A DNA stretch of 64,000 nt from an uncultured Chloroflexota bacterium (GTDB taxonomy: Bacteria; Chloroflexota; Anaerolineae; Anaerolineales; Anaerolineaceae): NCBI GenBank assembly GCA_902786265.1, contig CADACE010000013.1:62001-126000 (forward strand), read 5' to 3'. The notes under the pieces were generated by a model, which worked only from the letters and a program-made list of their open reading frames with translations, did no database searches and was not told the origin of the DNA. The position numbers and the translations under genes are program-made. Numbering within the stretch: the stretch's first letter is position 1; the number at the start of each line of letters is the position of its first letter. Shown in pieces: positions 25,546 to 34,507 of the stretch.

Positions 25546-26580
25546 TTACTCTATGTAAATCGAAGTACCGCCTTCGATGCCGTGGGATTTTGTCCAGTTA
25601 TCGATGGTGTCATCTACCTGTTCAAGGTAATGGTCAATATCTTCGAGACGTTTCATGCCCTGCTGCGGCGTCAGGCCGTTCATCCCCAGAAAAGAATGAT
25701 AACCTTCATTCTGCTCCATGTTCATGGCACTGAATATGTGCGTCCATGTATTGAGCATGATCCAAACCGCGGATGGCAGATGCGCTTCCCAATAAGCCTC
25801 AACAGCTTTCTGGTAATACGGCAGCCGGAATTTCCCGTATTCCGGGAAGAAATCAGCGCGGACATAATTTGAGAAGTAATCGAAATAATAATTCCAATAC
25901 TGGGTGTAATACTGGTAATACTGGTCAAGGCTCGGATTTTCCGTGATCAGACCGATGGTCTCCGAAACCAGGCTGTCGTTATTTACTTCATTACAGCAGT
26001 CAATAAAATCCTGCAGAAAATGGCGCATTGTCAGCGGTCTGCTGCTCAGGCAGGCGATGGAGTTGACCGCGTTTTCAATACAGAGAATGTAATTGAAAAC
26101 ATAGGTCACTTCATATTGTGTATTTACCAGTTTCTGCAGTTTGGAATAATACTTATGTGCTTCCTGATTGAAAACCAGAGCACGCTGCATACAGTTTTCG
26201 GGAAGGAAAAAGGATGCCTCTACGGAAGAGAGCACAAATTCGTACCAGTGCCCCTTCCCGAAAAGGACGATCGGGTCAAAACATAATGATGACCCGATCC
26301 AGGGATCTGTGCGCAGATTTCTCGGGTTTGCGAAATAACTGCGGGGATAGTGGTAGATGTCGAAAGTCGCTTCTTCTGAGATTCCGGTGATCTCCCGGTA
26401 AGGCTGCTGCAGGTCGGAATGGATCATGATGATATCCACATCTGTCGTCCCATTGATAAAAGGGTAATCCCGCAGCAGCGATCCGGTCAGATAGGCGCAG
26501 ACAATGGAACGGTCTTTTCGTGACCGCTGCTGAATGTAACTGTCGCTCAATCTCAGAAGCTTTTCTTTCGTTATTCTCAT
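25546..26580 (-). CDS. Nucleotidyltransferase-fold protein of unknown function
   Basis: 344 residues. The N-terminus has the Pol-beta-type nucleotidyltransferase motif: GSLLRDYPFINGTTDVDIIMI (residues 33-53), the GS and D-x-D pattern of KNTase/MNT-type enzymes. The remaining 240 residues are helical and aromatic-rich with no motif I recognise. Possible roles include aminoglycoside-type modification or an MNT/HEPN-like toxin, but neither is shown. No RBS is visible. It follows pepF across a heptad repeat and lies next to the probable origin. Confidence 0.65.
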   Translation of the reverse strand: MRITKEKLLRLSDSYIQQRSRKDRSIVCAYLTGSLLRDYPFINGTTDVDIIMIHSDLQQPYREITGISEEATFDIYHYPRSYFANPRNLRTDPWIGSSLCFDPIVLFGKGHWYEFVLSSVEASFFLPENCMQRALVFNQEAHKYYSKLQKLVNTQYEVTYVFNYILCIENAVNSIACLSSRPLTMRHFLQDFIDCCNEVNNDSLVSETIGLITENPSLDQYYQYYTQYWNYYFDYFSNYVRADFFPEYGKFRLPYYQKAVEAYWEAHLPSAVWIMLNTWTHIFSAMNMEQNEGYHSFLGMNGLTPQQGMKRLEDIDHYLEQVDDTIDNWTKSHGIEGGTSIYIE

Positions 26581-26589
26581 ACTTATAAT

Positions 26590-26660
26590 ACGGATCCGGA
26601 TCCAACTTTGTGCCGGGCAAACGGCTTTCCTTTATCCCGGATCCCGGACCCTGCATCCTT
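26590..26660. repeat. Heptad intergenic repeat, locus 5
   Basis: CTTTCCT TTATCCC GGATCCC GGACCCT GCATCCT keeps a 7-base period; a short left part (CGGATCCGGATCC) precedes it. It lies between pepF and the downstream gene. Confidence 0.65.
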
Positions 26661-26668
26661 ATTTCAGA

Positions 26669-28435
26669 TCAATTCGTAAGAGTCCTGAGCCGTTCGACTT
26701 TTCCTTTCAGAATATCAAAGCCTCCCTGCCAGAAGGATTCCTGTGTAAAATCGAAACCGGCGTCCATCAGCAGGTCCGCAGGACGCTGAGAGCCTCCCTT
26801 GTGCAGCATTTCTTTATAGCGCGGGATAAAGCTCTTCCCTTCAGATTTATAAGTATTATACAACGCAAGTACCAAAAGCTGTCCAAAAGAATATGCATAC
26901 ACGTAAAACGGTGTGTGATAGATATGCGGGATCGAGATCCATTCCCAGCGGAAATAATCATCCACGATCATCGAACCATCAAACTGATCCCGCAGATTAT
27001 CCAGATAGGCTTCCGATAACGCGTTGACGTCGGCGCCATCCGCAATCATGCCATGGGCCTGTTTTTCGAAAAGGGCAAAGTAAGACTGACGCTGAATGGT
27101 GGCGTAATTATCATCCATCTGCTTGACGAGCATATTGCAGAGTACCTTTTTGTCATCCACCCGCTGTTCCAGGTAATCGGAAAGCAGCATCTCACCGAAA
27201 GTTGAGGCGGTTTCCGCAAGCGGCAGGCAGGAATGCTGTTCAAAGATATTTTTATCCGCTGCCATCATGGAATGGATCCCGTGACCCAGTTCATGGGCAA
27301 GCGTCGAGGTATCACCGGTCTTTCCCTGGAAATTGACAAGTACCCAGGGTGTAAGCTGCGGAAGGACTGTTTGACAGAATGCTCCGCTGCGTTTGCCGTG
27401 GCGGACTTCGCTGTCAATATGATGATGACGGTAGACCCGTTCGGCCATTTCGGCAAATTCGGGGTCAAATTCGTTATAGGACTTGATGACCGTATTGTAT
27501 GCCTGGTCAAAGCTGACTTTTCTTTCGTCATCGGAAAGCGGCGCGTATAGGTCATAGCGGTGCAGTTCGTCAACACCGATCAGTTTTTGCTTGAGCCTGA
27601 AATAGTCAGCAAAGACACCCTTGTTTTTCTGACAGGTGGAAAGCAGAAGCTCAACAACTTCGTCGGGAATGTCATTGCGGAGATTGCGGACGGAAATCGG
27701 TGTGGTGTAGCTGCGGAAGTCCATATTTTCCCGGTCCCAGTCACGCGCGATATTCTGGTAGATCTGCCCGAGAATGTTCCCGTCATTGCCGTAAACCCTG
27801 TAGAGCTCTTCATAAGCAGCTTTCCGTTCTTCACGTTTGGCACTGTGAGCATAGGTCATCAATTCTCCGCGTGTCAGTTTTTTCTCTTCTCCGTCTACAG
27901 CCACATGAAATACATAGCGATTGGTGATGGCGTTGTAAACATTGTACATCGCGGAGGATCCGGTCATGTCTTTGATGTTGATGATCTTCTCTTCCTCTTC
28001 CGTGAGTGTGTGCGGTTTGCTGAGACGCACGGTGCTGAGATAATAGCGGCAGCCTTCCGCCGAAGCGATATAAGGGGCTGCTTCTTCATCGGAAAGCTCA
28101 CGGAACCAGAGGGTGAAAAACATGGTCTTGTTGAACACATCCGTAATGATGGAGCGGATGTGTACCATCCGGCTCAGAAGCGCGGAATCCTGTGTGTCCG
28201 CCGAGACCTGCAGCTGGGTGTAACCGCTGAGTTTATGAGCCAGTTCGTTGATCGTTTTGTAATCGCTGAGTATTTCCAGAAAACGTTCCCGGCTCAGTTC
28301 CGGTTTTAGTTCCGGACGATACGATTCGAATTCATTTGCTTTTTGTTTCAGCAGTTCGACATCGGCCTGTAAGGCTGAGCCATTGTCTTCCGGATATAAA
28401 TCGTCTAAATTCCATTTGCTTTGTATAAATTCCAT
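26669..28435 (-). CDS. pepF: Oligoendopeptidase F (M3 metallopeptidase)
   Basis: 588 residues, close to the usual 600, with RBS ACAGGAGAC. Cytosolic zinc peptidase that breaks down short peptides. The zinc site HELGHGIHS lies near residue 385 with the third ligand E in PLAETASTFGEML about 25 residues later. FVYAYSFGQLL and the C-terminal MDAGFDFT segment are typical of the PepF family. It would complete the use of peptides taken up by the Dpp importer at 45-51 kb. Confidence 0.95.
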   Translation of the reverse strand: MEFIQSKWNLDDLYPEDNGSALQADVELLKQKANEFESYRPELKPELSRERFLEILSDYKTINELAHKLSGYTQLQVSADTQDSALLSRMVHIRSIITDVFNKTMFFTLWFRELSDEEAAPYIASAEGCRYYLSTVRLSKPHTLTEEEEKIINIKDMTGSSAMYNVYNAITNRYVFHVAVDGEEKKLTRGELMTYAHSAKREERKAAYEELYRVYGNDGNILGQIYQNIARDWDRENMDFRSYTTPISVRNLRNDIPDEVVELLLSTCQKNKGVFADYFRLKQKLIGVDELHRYDLYAPLSDDERKVSFDQAYNTVIKSYNEFDPEFAEMAERVYRHHHIDSEVRHGKRSGAFCQTVLPQLTPWVLVNFQGKTGDTSTLAHELGHGIHSMMAADKNIFEQHSCLPLAETASTFGEMLLSDYLEQRVDDKKVLCNMLVKQMDDNYATIQRQSYFALFEKQAHGMIADGADVNALSEAYLDNLRDQFDGSMIVDDYFRWEWISIPHIYHTPFYVYAYSFGQLLVLALYNTYKSEGKSFIPRYKEMLHKGGSQRPADLLMDAGFDFTQESFWQGGFDILKGKVERLRTLTN

Positions 28436-28690
28436 TTTTTGTCTCCTGTTCCCTAATTATAATATGTTTCTTTGTATCTGTTCAGCAGAAGCCTGCCTGT
28501 GCCGATTTCCTGCTTACTGATCCGGGAAAGGGTGTAAGAAGCATAAAGAAATTTCACAAGAGATACCTTATATTTTGGATTTTGATCGGAATCAGTACTA
28601 TACTTAATCCGGAAAGTTAAATATAGCTAATTATTTTAAACATCATTGAATGAGAAAAAAATTCAGCGGTGAAGAAGGAGTGATGGTAAG

Positions 28691-29377
28691 ATGAAAATAT
28701 CGCGGCATGAACAAATCAAAAACGCTTATAAAGTCACCGGATCGGAATCGGGATTTTATGACGGGATGATGACGTACTCGACCTTTTTGGGAAAGCTTAT
28801 CTGCCGGGTCGTCTGGAACATGGATGAGGAAAAAAATCACCGCTATCTGGAAAAGGCTTTGTCCGGTATACCGGATGATTTCAGCGGGAAACTGCTGGAA
28901 GTACCGGTGGGGACCGGTGTGCTGACGATGCCGGTCTATCAGTCACTCCCCAAAGCGGATATCACCTGCCTGGATTATTCCCCTGATATGATGGGTGCGG
29001 CGCAGCGCAGGGCTGAGAAAATGGGGATCGGGAATATCCATTTTCAGCAGGGAGATGTGGGTGCCCTGACCTTTGCGGATAATACCTTTGATATTGTCTT
29101 GTCGCTCAACGGGTTTCACGCGTTTCCGGATAAGGAAGCTGCCTACCGTGAGACTTATCGGGTGCTCAAGCCAGGCGGTACCTTCTGCGGTTGTTTTTAT
29201 GTTCAGGGAAGCTGCGGCAGGACTGACTGGTTTATCAGGAATTTATACCAGCCGAAGGGATATTTTACGCCGCCCTATGAGTCTGAAGAAAGCCTGAGGA
29301 AGCGGTTATCCGGAATGTACGGCAGCGCTGAAGTTTCCGCTGTGGAAGGAATAGCCTGTTTTTGTTGTGTAAAATAA
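28691..29377 (+). CDS. Class I SAM-dependent methyltransferase
   Basis: 228 residues. The SAM-binding motif I is LLEVPVGTGVLTMPV near residue 65 (E/D-x-G-x-G with a Pro variation), acidic loop CLDYSPDMM, motif II QGDVGALTFADNTFDIVLS, and post-motif YRVLKPGGTFCG. This fits the Methyltransf_11 (UbiE/COQ5-like) group; the substrate is unknown. GAAGGAG lies 12 bases upstream, a long spacing. The end overlaps the region just before the esterase gene, so the two may be cotranscribed. Confidence 0.85.
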   Translation: MKISRHEQIKNAYKVTGSESGFYDGMMTYSTFLGKLICRVVWNMDEEKNHRYLEKALSGIPDDFSGKLLEVPVGTGVLTMPVYQSLPKADITCLDYSPDMMGAAQRRAEKMGIGNIHFQQGDVGALTFADNTFDIVLSLNGFHAFPDKEAAYRETYRVLKPGGTFCGCFYVQGSCGRTDWFIRNLYQPKGYFTPPYESEESLRKRLSGMYGSAEVSAVEGIACFCCVK

Positions 29378-29403
29378 AAGACAGCGTTTATAAGGGGATA
29401 GGG

Positions 29404-30219
29404 ATGATGGAAGAAGAAAAAGCAGTATCGGATATACCGTTAAAGATCCATGAGAAATCCGGTCCGGATGAGGGGAAGGAAGCTGTTCTGGTACCTTTCC
29501 TGCTGAATGAAGGTCAGGTTCATGACAGTGTTCTTATTTTTCCCGGCGGCGGTTATAACCATGTCTCTGTCCTGAAAGAAGGAAAGGCGGTCGCGGAGGC
29601 CTTGAATGGGGAAGGTTTGAACGCTTTTTATCTTGATTACCGGGTGGAACCATGCCGGGGAAAAGAATTTCTCTGCGACGCGGTGCGGGCTGTACGGTTT
29701 GTTCGTTATCACAGCCGGGACCTGTGGAGTATCGGTTCAAAGCTTGCCGTGATGGGATTTTCCGCGGGAGGGCACCTTGCCCTGATGGAAGCACAGCATT
29801 GGCAGGAGACCGAAACAGGGTCAGATAATGTTTCCCGTGAAACATCAGCGCCGGATGCTCTGATCTTGTGTTATCCGGTCGTGACCTTTTCCGAGCCTTA
29901 TGCGCATAGCGGAAGCAGGGAAAATTTTCTCGGTACGGAAAACGCTGAAGACGCCGGGCTGATTGAAAAGTACTCGGCGGAAAAGCATATAAGACCCGGG
30001 TTTCCGCCGGTGTTCTGCTGGCATTGTGAAGGGGATGCATCCGTCCCTGTCCGGAACAGCCTGATGCTGCGGGATGCGCTGGATCGGGCGGGCGTTTCCC
30101 ATAAACTGACGCTCTATAAAGGCGGTGCTCATGGTCTGGGACTCGCGAAAGACGATAAGATCATCAGCGGCTGGTTCGCTGACTGCGTCTCCTGGCTTCG
30201 GGTACAGGGATTTAATTAG
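29404..30219 (+). CDS. Alpha/beta hydrolase, esterase (BD-FAE/acetyl-esterase-like)
   Basis: 271 residues from the ATG at 29404, chosen because AAGGGG lies six bases upstream. Typical secondary-metabolism-type or xylan-acetyl esterase fold: oxyanion loop FPGGGYNHVS, nucleophile elbow GFSAGGH, acid in FCWHCEGDASVP, and catalytic His in KGGAHGLG. There is no signal peptide, so it is cytosolic; it may deacetylate imported oligosaccharides. A parS-like 16-mer with one mismatch lies within the gene at 29829. Confidence 0.85.
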   Translation: MMEEEKAVSDIPLKIHEKSGPDEGKEAVLVPFLLNEGQVHDSVLIFPGGGYNHVSVLKEGKAVAEALNGEGLNAFYLDYRVEPCRGKEFLCDAVRAVRFVRYHSRDLWSIGSKLAVMGFSAGGHLALMEAQHWQETETGSDNVSRETSAPDALILCYPVVTFSEPYAHSGSRENFLGTENAEDAGLIEKYSAEKHIRPGFPPVFCWHCEGDASVPVRNSLMLRDALDRAGVSHKLTLYKGGAHGLGLAKDDKIISGWFADCVSWLRVQGFN

Positions 30220-30373
30220 GTTCGGATCCGAAGAAATCCGGCTAATACAATGGTAAATGGTCCTGACTACATGTTTTTGTGAATTGTATTTCTGTGAATT
30301 TCATTTCACAATAAAAATGTATAGCAGGTAAAAAAAAGACTGATAAACAATATCCGACAGCGCATACGAGGTC

Positions 30374-30420
30374 AGTTCTGTTTTGCCGGCTGCGCGGCAG
30401 CATCAGAGCTGACCTCGTGT
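30374..30420. repeat. Inverted repeat in convergent gap
   Basis: ACGAGGTCAGTTCTG pairs with CAGAGCTGACCTCGT around a GC-rich loop, with one G-T pair. Without a direct T-run it is not a clear terminator, but a run of T on the minus strand follows about 45 bases on. It contains a 25-base sequence also found at 37277. Confidence 0.6.
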
Positions 30421-30432
30421 GCTTCACTTTGT

Positions 30433-30993
30433 TCAGCCTTCGTCGTAAGCTTTGATGGTTTCCGCCAGAATTGCTTCCGCGTCATAACCGATGATGTCAA
30501 GCATTTCGGCTTTCACCTGTGTGGTTTCCGGGATTCCGAAGAAGGTTTGCACCAGTTCCCGCACATAACCGTAGCCATAGGAATCACTGATGATCGGTCC
30601 GCCGGCTGTGGTGACGTAATAAAGCTTTTTCGCCCGGCAGAGTGTTTCCGGCTGGTCCTGCTCATTGTAGAAAAAGGTGAGCCCGACCACGCAGATCTGT
30701 TCCAGATACTGCTTCAGCATGGAGGGGAAGGAAAGATCGTAATAAGGCGCCGCGATCACGATGGTGTCTGCCGCGGCGAAATCTTTTCCCAAATCGAAAA
30801 CCGGGTCGGAAAAGTCGGCTTTTTGGCTGCATTCATTCCGCTTGTTGATGAAAGCTTCATCCACTTTCGGGAGGTCAAGTTCCCAAACGCGGACTTCCCG
30901 GATATCTTTGTCTTCCATACCCGCAAGAACGTGATCCGCCAGACGTTTTGTGCGTGAACCTTCACGAACACAGGCATTGATAAATAAAATCAT
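30433..30993 (-). CDS. Flavodoxin-fold NAD(P)H oxidoreductase (AzoR/NQO-like)
   Basis: 186 residues from the ATG at 30993, which has RBS GAGGAAAGG; a longer frame from 31203 runs over hpt and is not used. Flavodoxin_2 fold: INACVREGSRTKRLADHVL binds the FMN phosphate, AAPYYDLSFPSMLKQYLEQI is the flavin loop, and TTAGGPIISDSYGYG is the second loop. Members reduce quinones or azo and nitro compounds. It is the last gene of the purA-purB-hpt line, 13 bases after hpt. Confidence 0.85.
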   Translation of the reverse strand: MILFINACVREGSRTKRLADHVLAGMEDKDIREVRVWELDLPKVDEAFINKRNECSQKADFSDPVFDLGKDFAAADTIVIAAPYYDLSFPSMLKQYLEQICVVGLTFFYNEQDQPETLCRAKKLYYVTTAGGPIISDSYGYGYVRELVQTFFGIPETTQVKAEMLDIIGYDAEAILAETIKAYDEG

Positions 30994-31006
30994 CCGGCCT
31001 TTCCTC

Positions 31007-31561
31007 TTAGTTCTCGTAGCACTCTTTCTTGAGCACGCCGATATAGGGCAGATTGCGGTAGTGGTCGGCATAGTCGAGGCCGTAGCCGACGACGAACTCA
31101 TTGGGAATGCGGAAGCCGAGGTAATCCGCCCGGAAAGCGTTGGTCTGTCGGCCTTCTTTTTCCAGCAGACATACAGTCTTGAAGGAAGACGGACGGCGGG
31201 CACCGAAGAAATCCTTCAGGTAGTTCAGCGTCAGACCGGAGTCGATGATGTCCTCGACCAGGATCACATCACGGCCGGTGATGTTGGTGTTGATATCCTT
31301 TATGAGGCGGACGACACCGGAGCTCTTGGAGTCTGAGCCGTAGCTGGAGACGGAGATGAAGTCCATATAGATGTCAGTCTTGATCGACCGGCACAGGTCG
31401 GTATAGAAGAAGCTGGCGCCTTTGAGGATGCAGACGACGATGGGCGTCTTCCCTTTGTATTCTTCGGTGATCTCAGCGCCCAGCGCTTCCACACGAGCCG
31501 CGATGGCCTTTTCCGTGTACAGGACACGTTCAATATCGTTTTGTTCGTTTGTGATTTTCAT
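31007..31561 (-). CDS. hpt: Hypoxanthine phosphoribosyltransferase
   Basis: 184 residues. Salvages hypoxanthine or guanine with PRPP. Signatures: CILKGASFFYTDL, FISVSSYG and the PRPP loop VILVEDIIDSGLTL near residue 100, then VGYGLDYADHYRNLPYIG. Its start is preceded not by an RBS but by a heptad repeat ending CCCCTAAAATTTT. It follows purB in the same direction. Confidence 0.95.
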   Translation of the reverse strand: MKITNEQNDIERVLYTEKAIAARVEALGAEITEEYKGKTPIVVCILKGASFFYTDLCRSIKTDIYMDFISVSSYGSDSKSSGVVRLIKDINTNITGRDVILVEDIIDSGLTLNYLKDFFGARRPSSFKTVCLLEKEGRQTNAFRADYLGFRIPNEFVVGYGLDYADHYRNLPYIGVLKKECYEN

Positions 31562-31569
31562 AAAATTTT

Positions 31570-31638
31570 AGGGGTCAGGATTCAGGGGTCAGGGACCAGT
31601 ATTACGGGTCACCCTGTATCCTGATTTCCTACTCCTTA
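31570..31638. repeat. Heptad intergenic repeat, locus 6
   Basis: Left array AGGGGTC AGGATTC AGGGGTC AGGGACC, right array CCTGTAT CCTGATT TCCTACT, both with a 7-base period. It fills the gap between purB and hpt. Confidence 0.75.
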
Positions 31639-33045
31639 TAAAGTAATTTCTTCTGTGTTATTTATTTCTTGCGTCCGGGGCAATTTTGCCAGGAAAATAT
31701 CTACCTGCTCCGGACAGCGTCCGATGTAGTCGGCGGGGTTCAGGGCCTGGGCGATTTCCTCATGGTTAAGGACAAATTCGGGGTCATTGCCCAATTCTTC
31801 CAGCAGATGGGCGGGAAGGCCTTCTTTCATGCGGGCGGTGGCATCCATGGAATGGCGGCGGATGATCTCATGCATCTGCTGACGGTCTCCGCCGGCTTTT
31901 ACCGCGCTCATGAGCAGGTTTTCAGTCGCGATGAAGGGCAGATATTCGCGGACATCGCGTTCGATGATCTTCTCGTTGACATGCAGCCCGTCGGAGACAT
32001 TCGCCATAAGGCGCAGAATGCCGTCCACAGCCAGAAAACCTTCCGGCAGGGAGATTCGGCGGTTGGCGGAGTCATCAAGGGTACGTTCAAACCATTGGAC
32101 GGATGCGGTCATCGGGGCGTTCAGCGCGTCGGCCATCACATAGCGGGCAAGGGAACAGATCCGTTCAGAGCGCATGGGATTGCGTTTGTAGGCCATGGCG
32201 GAAGAGCCGACCTGCTCTTTCTCAAAAGGTTCCTCTACCTGGCGCATGTGCTGCAGCAGGCGGATATCATTGGCAAAGCGGTAGGCACTCTGGGCGACGG
32301 AACTCAGCGCGTTCAGAATGCGGCTGTCCAGTTTGCGCGGGTAGGTCTGTCCGCAGACGTCAAACAGTTCGGTAAAGCCGAAGGCGGAGGCGATCCTGCG
32401 GTTCATCTCATCAATTTTGGTACTGTCTCCGTTGAAAAGGCTCAAAAAGCTGGCTTCGGTGCCGGTCGTGCCGCGGCAGCCCAGGAAACGGATGGCGCGG
32501 ATGGTGTCATCGATCTCCGCAAGGTCCATCATCAGGTCCTGGATCCAGAGGCAGGCACGTTTTCCGACCGTGACCAGCTGCGCCGGCTGTAAATGCGTGT
32601 AGCCAAGAGTCGGGAGTGCTTTGTATTTATCCGCGAAGGCGGCCAGATTGGCAATGACGGTCAGGATGGAGCTGCGTATGGAAAGCAGCGCATCCCGGTA
32701 GATGATCAGATCCGCGTTGTCCGTTACGTAGCAGCTGGTGGCTCCGAGGTGGATGATGCCTTTCGCGTTGGGACAGACCAGCCCGTAGGCGTAAATGTGC
32801 GCCATAACATCGTGGCGGATCTCTTTTTCCTTCTCCCGTTCAGCTTCATAATCGATATCGGTGATATGCGCTTCCAGTTCCGCGACCTGTTCCGCTGTGA
32901 TGGGCAGGCCCAGTTCATGCTGAGCCCGCGCAAGCTCTACCCAGAGCCTGCGCCAGGTTTGATAGCGGGTATCCGCGGAAAAGAGCTGCTGCATCTGTTT
33001 GCCCGCGTAACGCGTGCAGAAGGGACTTTCGTAGCTGTCGTGCAT
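31636..33045 (-). CDS. purB: Adenylosuccinate lyase
   Basis: 469 residues. Splits SAICAR and adenylosuccinate in purine synthesis. Fumarase/aspartase-superfamily marks: IHLGATSCYVTDN (His of the first region), TLGYTHLQPAQLVTVGK (second region) and the signature loop GSSAMAYKRNPMRSERI near residue 285. The length resembles the longer, eukaryote-like PurB group. Its start overlaps the purA stop by one base, so the two are translationally coupled. Confidence 0.96.
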   Translation of the reverse strand: MHDSYESPFCTRYAGKQMQQLFSADTRYQTWRRLWVELARAQHELGLPITAEQVAELEAHITDIDYEAEREKEKEIRHDVMAHIYAYGLVCPNAKGIIHLGATSCYVTDNADLIIYRDALLSIRSSILTVIANLAAFADKYKALPTLGYTHLQPAQLVTVGKRACLWIQDLMMDLAEIDDTIRAIRFLGCRGTTGTEASFLSLFNGDSTKIDEMNRRIASAFGFTELFDVCGQTYPRKLDSRILNALSSVAQSAYRFANDIRLLQHMRQVEEPFEKEQVGSSAMAYKRNPMRSERICSLARYVMADALNAPMTASVQWFERTLDDSANRRISLPEGFLAVDGILRLMANVSDGLHVNEKIIERDVREYLPFIATENLLMSAVKAGGDRQQMHEIIRRHSMDATARMKEGLPAHLLEELGNDPEFVLNHEEIAQALNPADYIGRCPEQVDIFLAKLPRTQEINNTEEITL

Positions 33046-34322
33046 CAGGCTCTCACAATAATGGAATCGCGTTCCGCTCCGACGGAAACATAGGTGATCG
33101 GGCAGCCGATTTCTTTCTCAAGATATTCGATGTAATCACGGCATTCCTTCGGCAGGTCTTCATATTTGCGCACGCCGCTGATGTCGGTTTTCCAGCCCGG
33201 GACGGTCTTGATGACCGGTTTGGCTTCCGCGAGTTCGGCAGGGAACGGGAATTCGTCGGTGAGTTCGCCGTTGAGTTCATATTGTGTGCAGACCGGGATC
33301 TCGTCCATGTAGGAAAGGATATCGAGCTTGGTCAGCGCGATGCAGGTAGCGGCCTGCATACGGGCACCATAGCGGGTGGCGACGATATCCACCGGACCCA
33401 CGCGGCGCGGACGGCCGGTCGCGGCACCGTATTCAGCGCCTGCTTCACGCAGTTTTTCCGCGTCTTCACCGAACCATTCAGCGGTGAAGGGGCCTTCACC
33501 CACGCAGGTGGAGTAGGCTTTGACCACACCGATCACGGAATCGATCTTGAGCCAGGGAGCGCCGGAACCGATCGGGGCATAAGCGGCGATCGGGGAGGAA
33601 GAGGATGTGAAAGGATAGATACCGAAATCGATATCACGCAGGGCGCCAAGCTGGGCTTCGAAGAGGATGCTCTTCCCTGCCTTTTCCGCTTCGCGCAGCA
33701 GGATGCCGGTATCGCAGATGTGCGGCAGGAGCGGTGCGCCGTATTCTTCCAGCCAGTCCATCAGTTCATCAACGGTATAAGTCTTCGCGTTATAGATGTT
33801 TTTGAGCGTCAGGTTCTTCCATTCGACGATCCCTTCCAGACGTTTGCGCAGCTTCGCCATGTCGCGGAGTTCGCCCATCTGGATGGCTTTCTTCTGATAT
33901 TTATCACTGTAAACCGGAGCAATGCCGCGTTTGGTGGAGCCGAATTTGGCATCCTTCAGGCGGGCTTCTTCCAGTTCATCCAGGTCGCGGTGATAGGGGA
34001 AAACGATGATGGCGCGGTCGCTGATCTTCAGGTTTTCCGGGCCGATCTTGGGACCTTTGTCGGTTACATTTTTAATTTCACCGCACAGCGCCTGCGGATC
34101 AATGACTGTGCCGTTCCCCAGCACATTCACGACATTCGGGCGGAATATGCCGGAAGGAAGCAGGTGCAGAGCGAATTTTCCGTATTCATTTACAACCGTA
34201 TGCCCCGCATTGTTCCCGCCCTGATAGCGGATAACAACATCGTAATCTTCTGCGATCAGGTCGACCATTCGGCCTTTGCCTTCATCGCCCCAGTTGACAC
34301 CAACAATAGCACTGACTGTCAT
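33045..34322 (-). CDS. purA: Adenylosuccinate synthetase
   Basis: 425 residues, RBS GGAGGAAA. Makes adenylosuccinate from IMP, aspartate and GTP. Signatures: GVNWGDEGKGRMVDLIAE (P-loop-like start), QGGNNAGHTV, GIAPVYSDKYQKKAI and TGRPRRVGPVDIVATRYG. The TRGI..Y segment is varied (STKRGIAPVYSD) but complete. First gene of purA-purB-hpt. Confidence 0.97.
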   Translation of the reverse strand: MTVSAIVGVNWGDEGKGRMVDLIAEDYDVVIRYQGGNNAGHTVVNEYGKFALHLLPSGIFRPNVVNVLGNGTVIDPQALCGEIKNVTDKGPKIGPENLKISDRAIIVFPYHRDLDELEEARLKDAKFGSTKRGIAPVYSDKYQKKAIQMGELRDMAKLRKRLEGIVEWKNLTLKNIYNAKTYTVDELMDWLEEYGAPLLPHICDTGILLREAEKAGKSILFEAQLGALRDIDFGIYPFTSSSSPIAAYAPIGSGAPWLKIDSVIGVVKAYSTCVGEGPFTAEWFGEDAEKLREAGAEYGAATGRPRRVGPVDIVATRYGARMQAATCIALTKLDILSYMDEIPVCTQYELNGELTDEFPFPAELAEAKPVIKTVPGWKTDISGVRKYEDLPKECRDYIEYLEKEIGCPITYVSVGAERDSIIVRA

Positions 34323-34507
34323 TTTTCCTCCAGTAATAACTTGTTCTTCATTGCACCTTAGATTTTACTATATTTGGATATAAGTAAGAAAAAATGCGAA
34401 AGAAGTAATGAGATTTATCATATAGGAAAGACAAGCAAAGGTCTTAAAATCATTTTTTATTTGGGAAGTAAAAGGAAGAGAAAAAAGGGTATGAAGAGCT
34501 GTTTTTC

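Noticed and set aside
30993..31203. 70-residue N-terminal extension of the flavodoxin-fold oxidoreductase
   Set aside because: It overlaps hpt in another frame, is low-complexity Ser/Thr/Arg, and the ATG at 30993 has a good RBS and begins the conserved fold.
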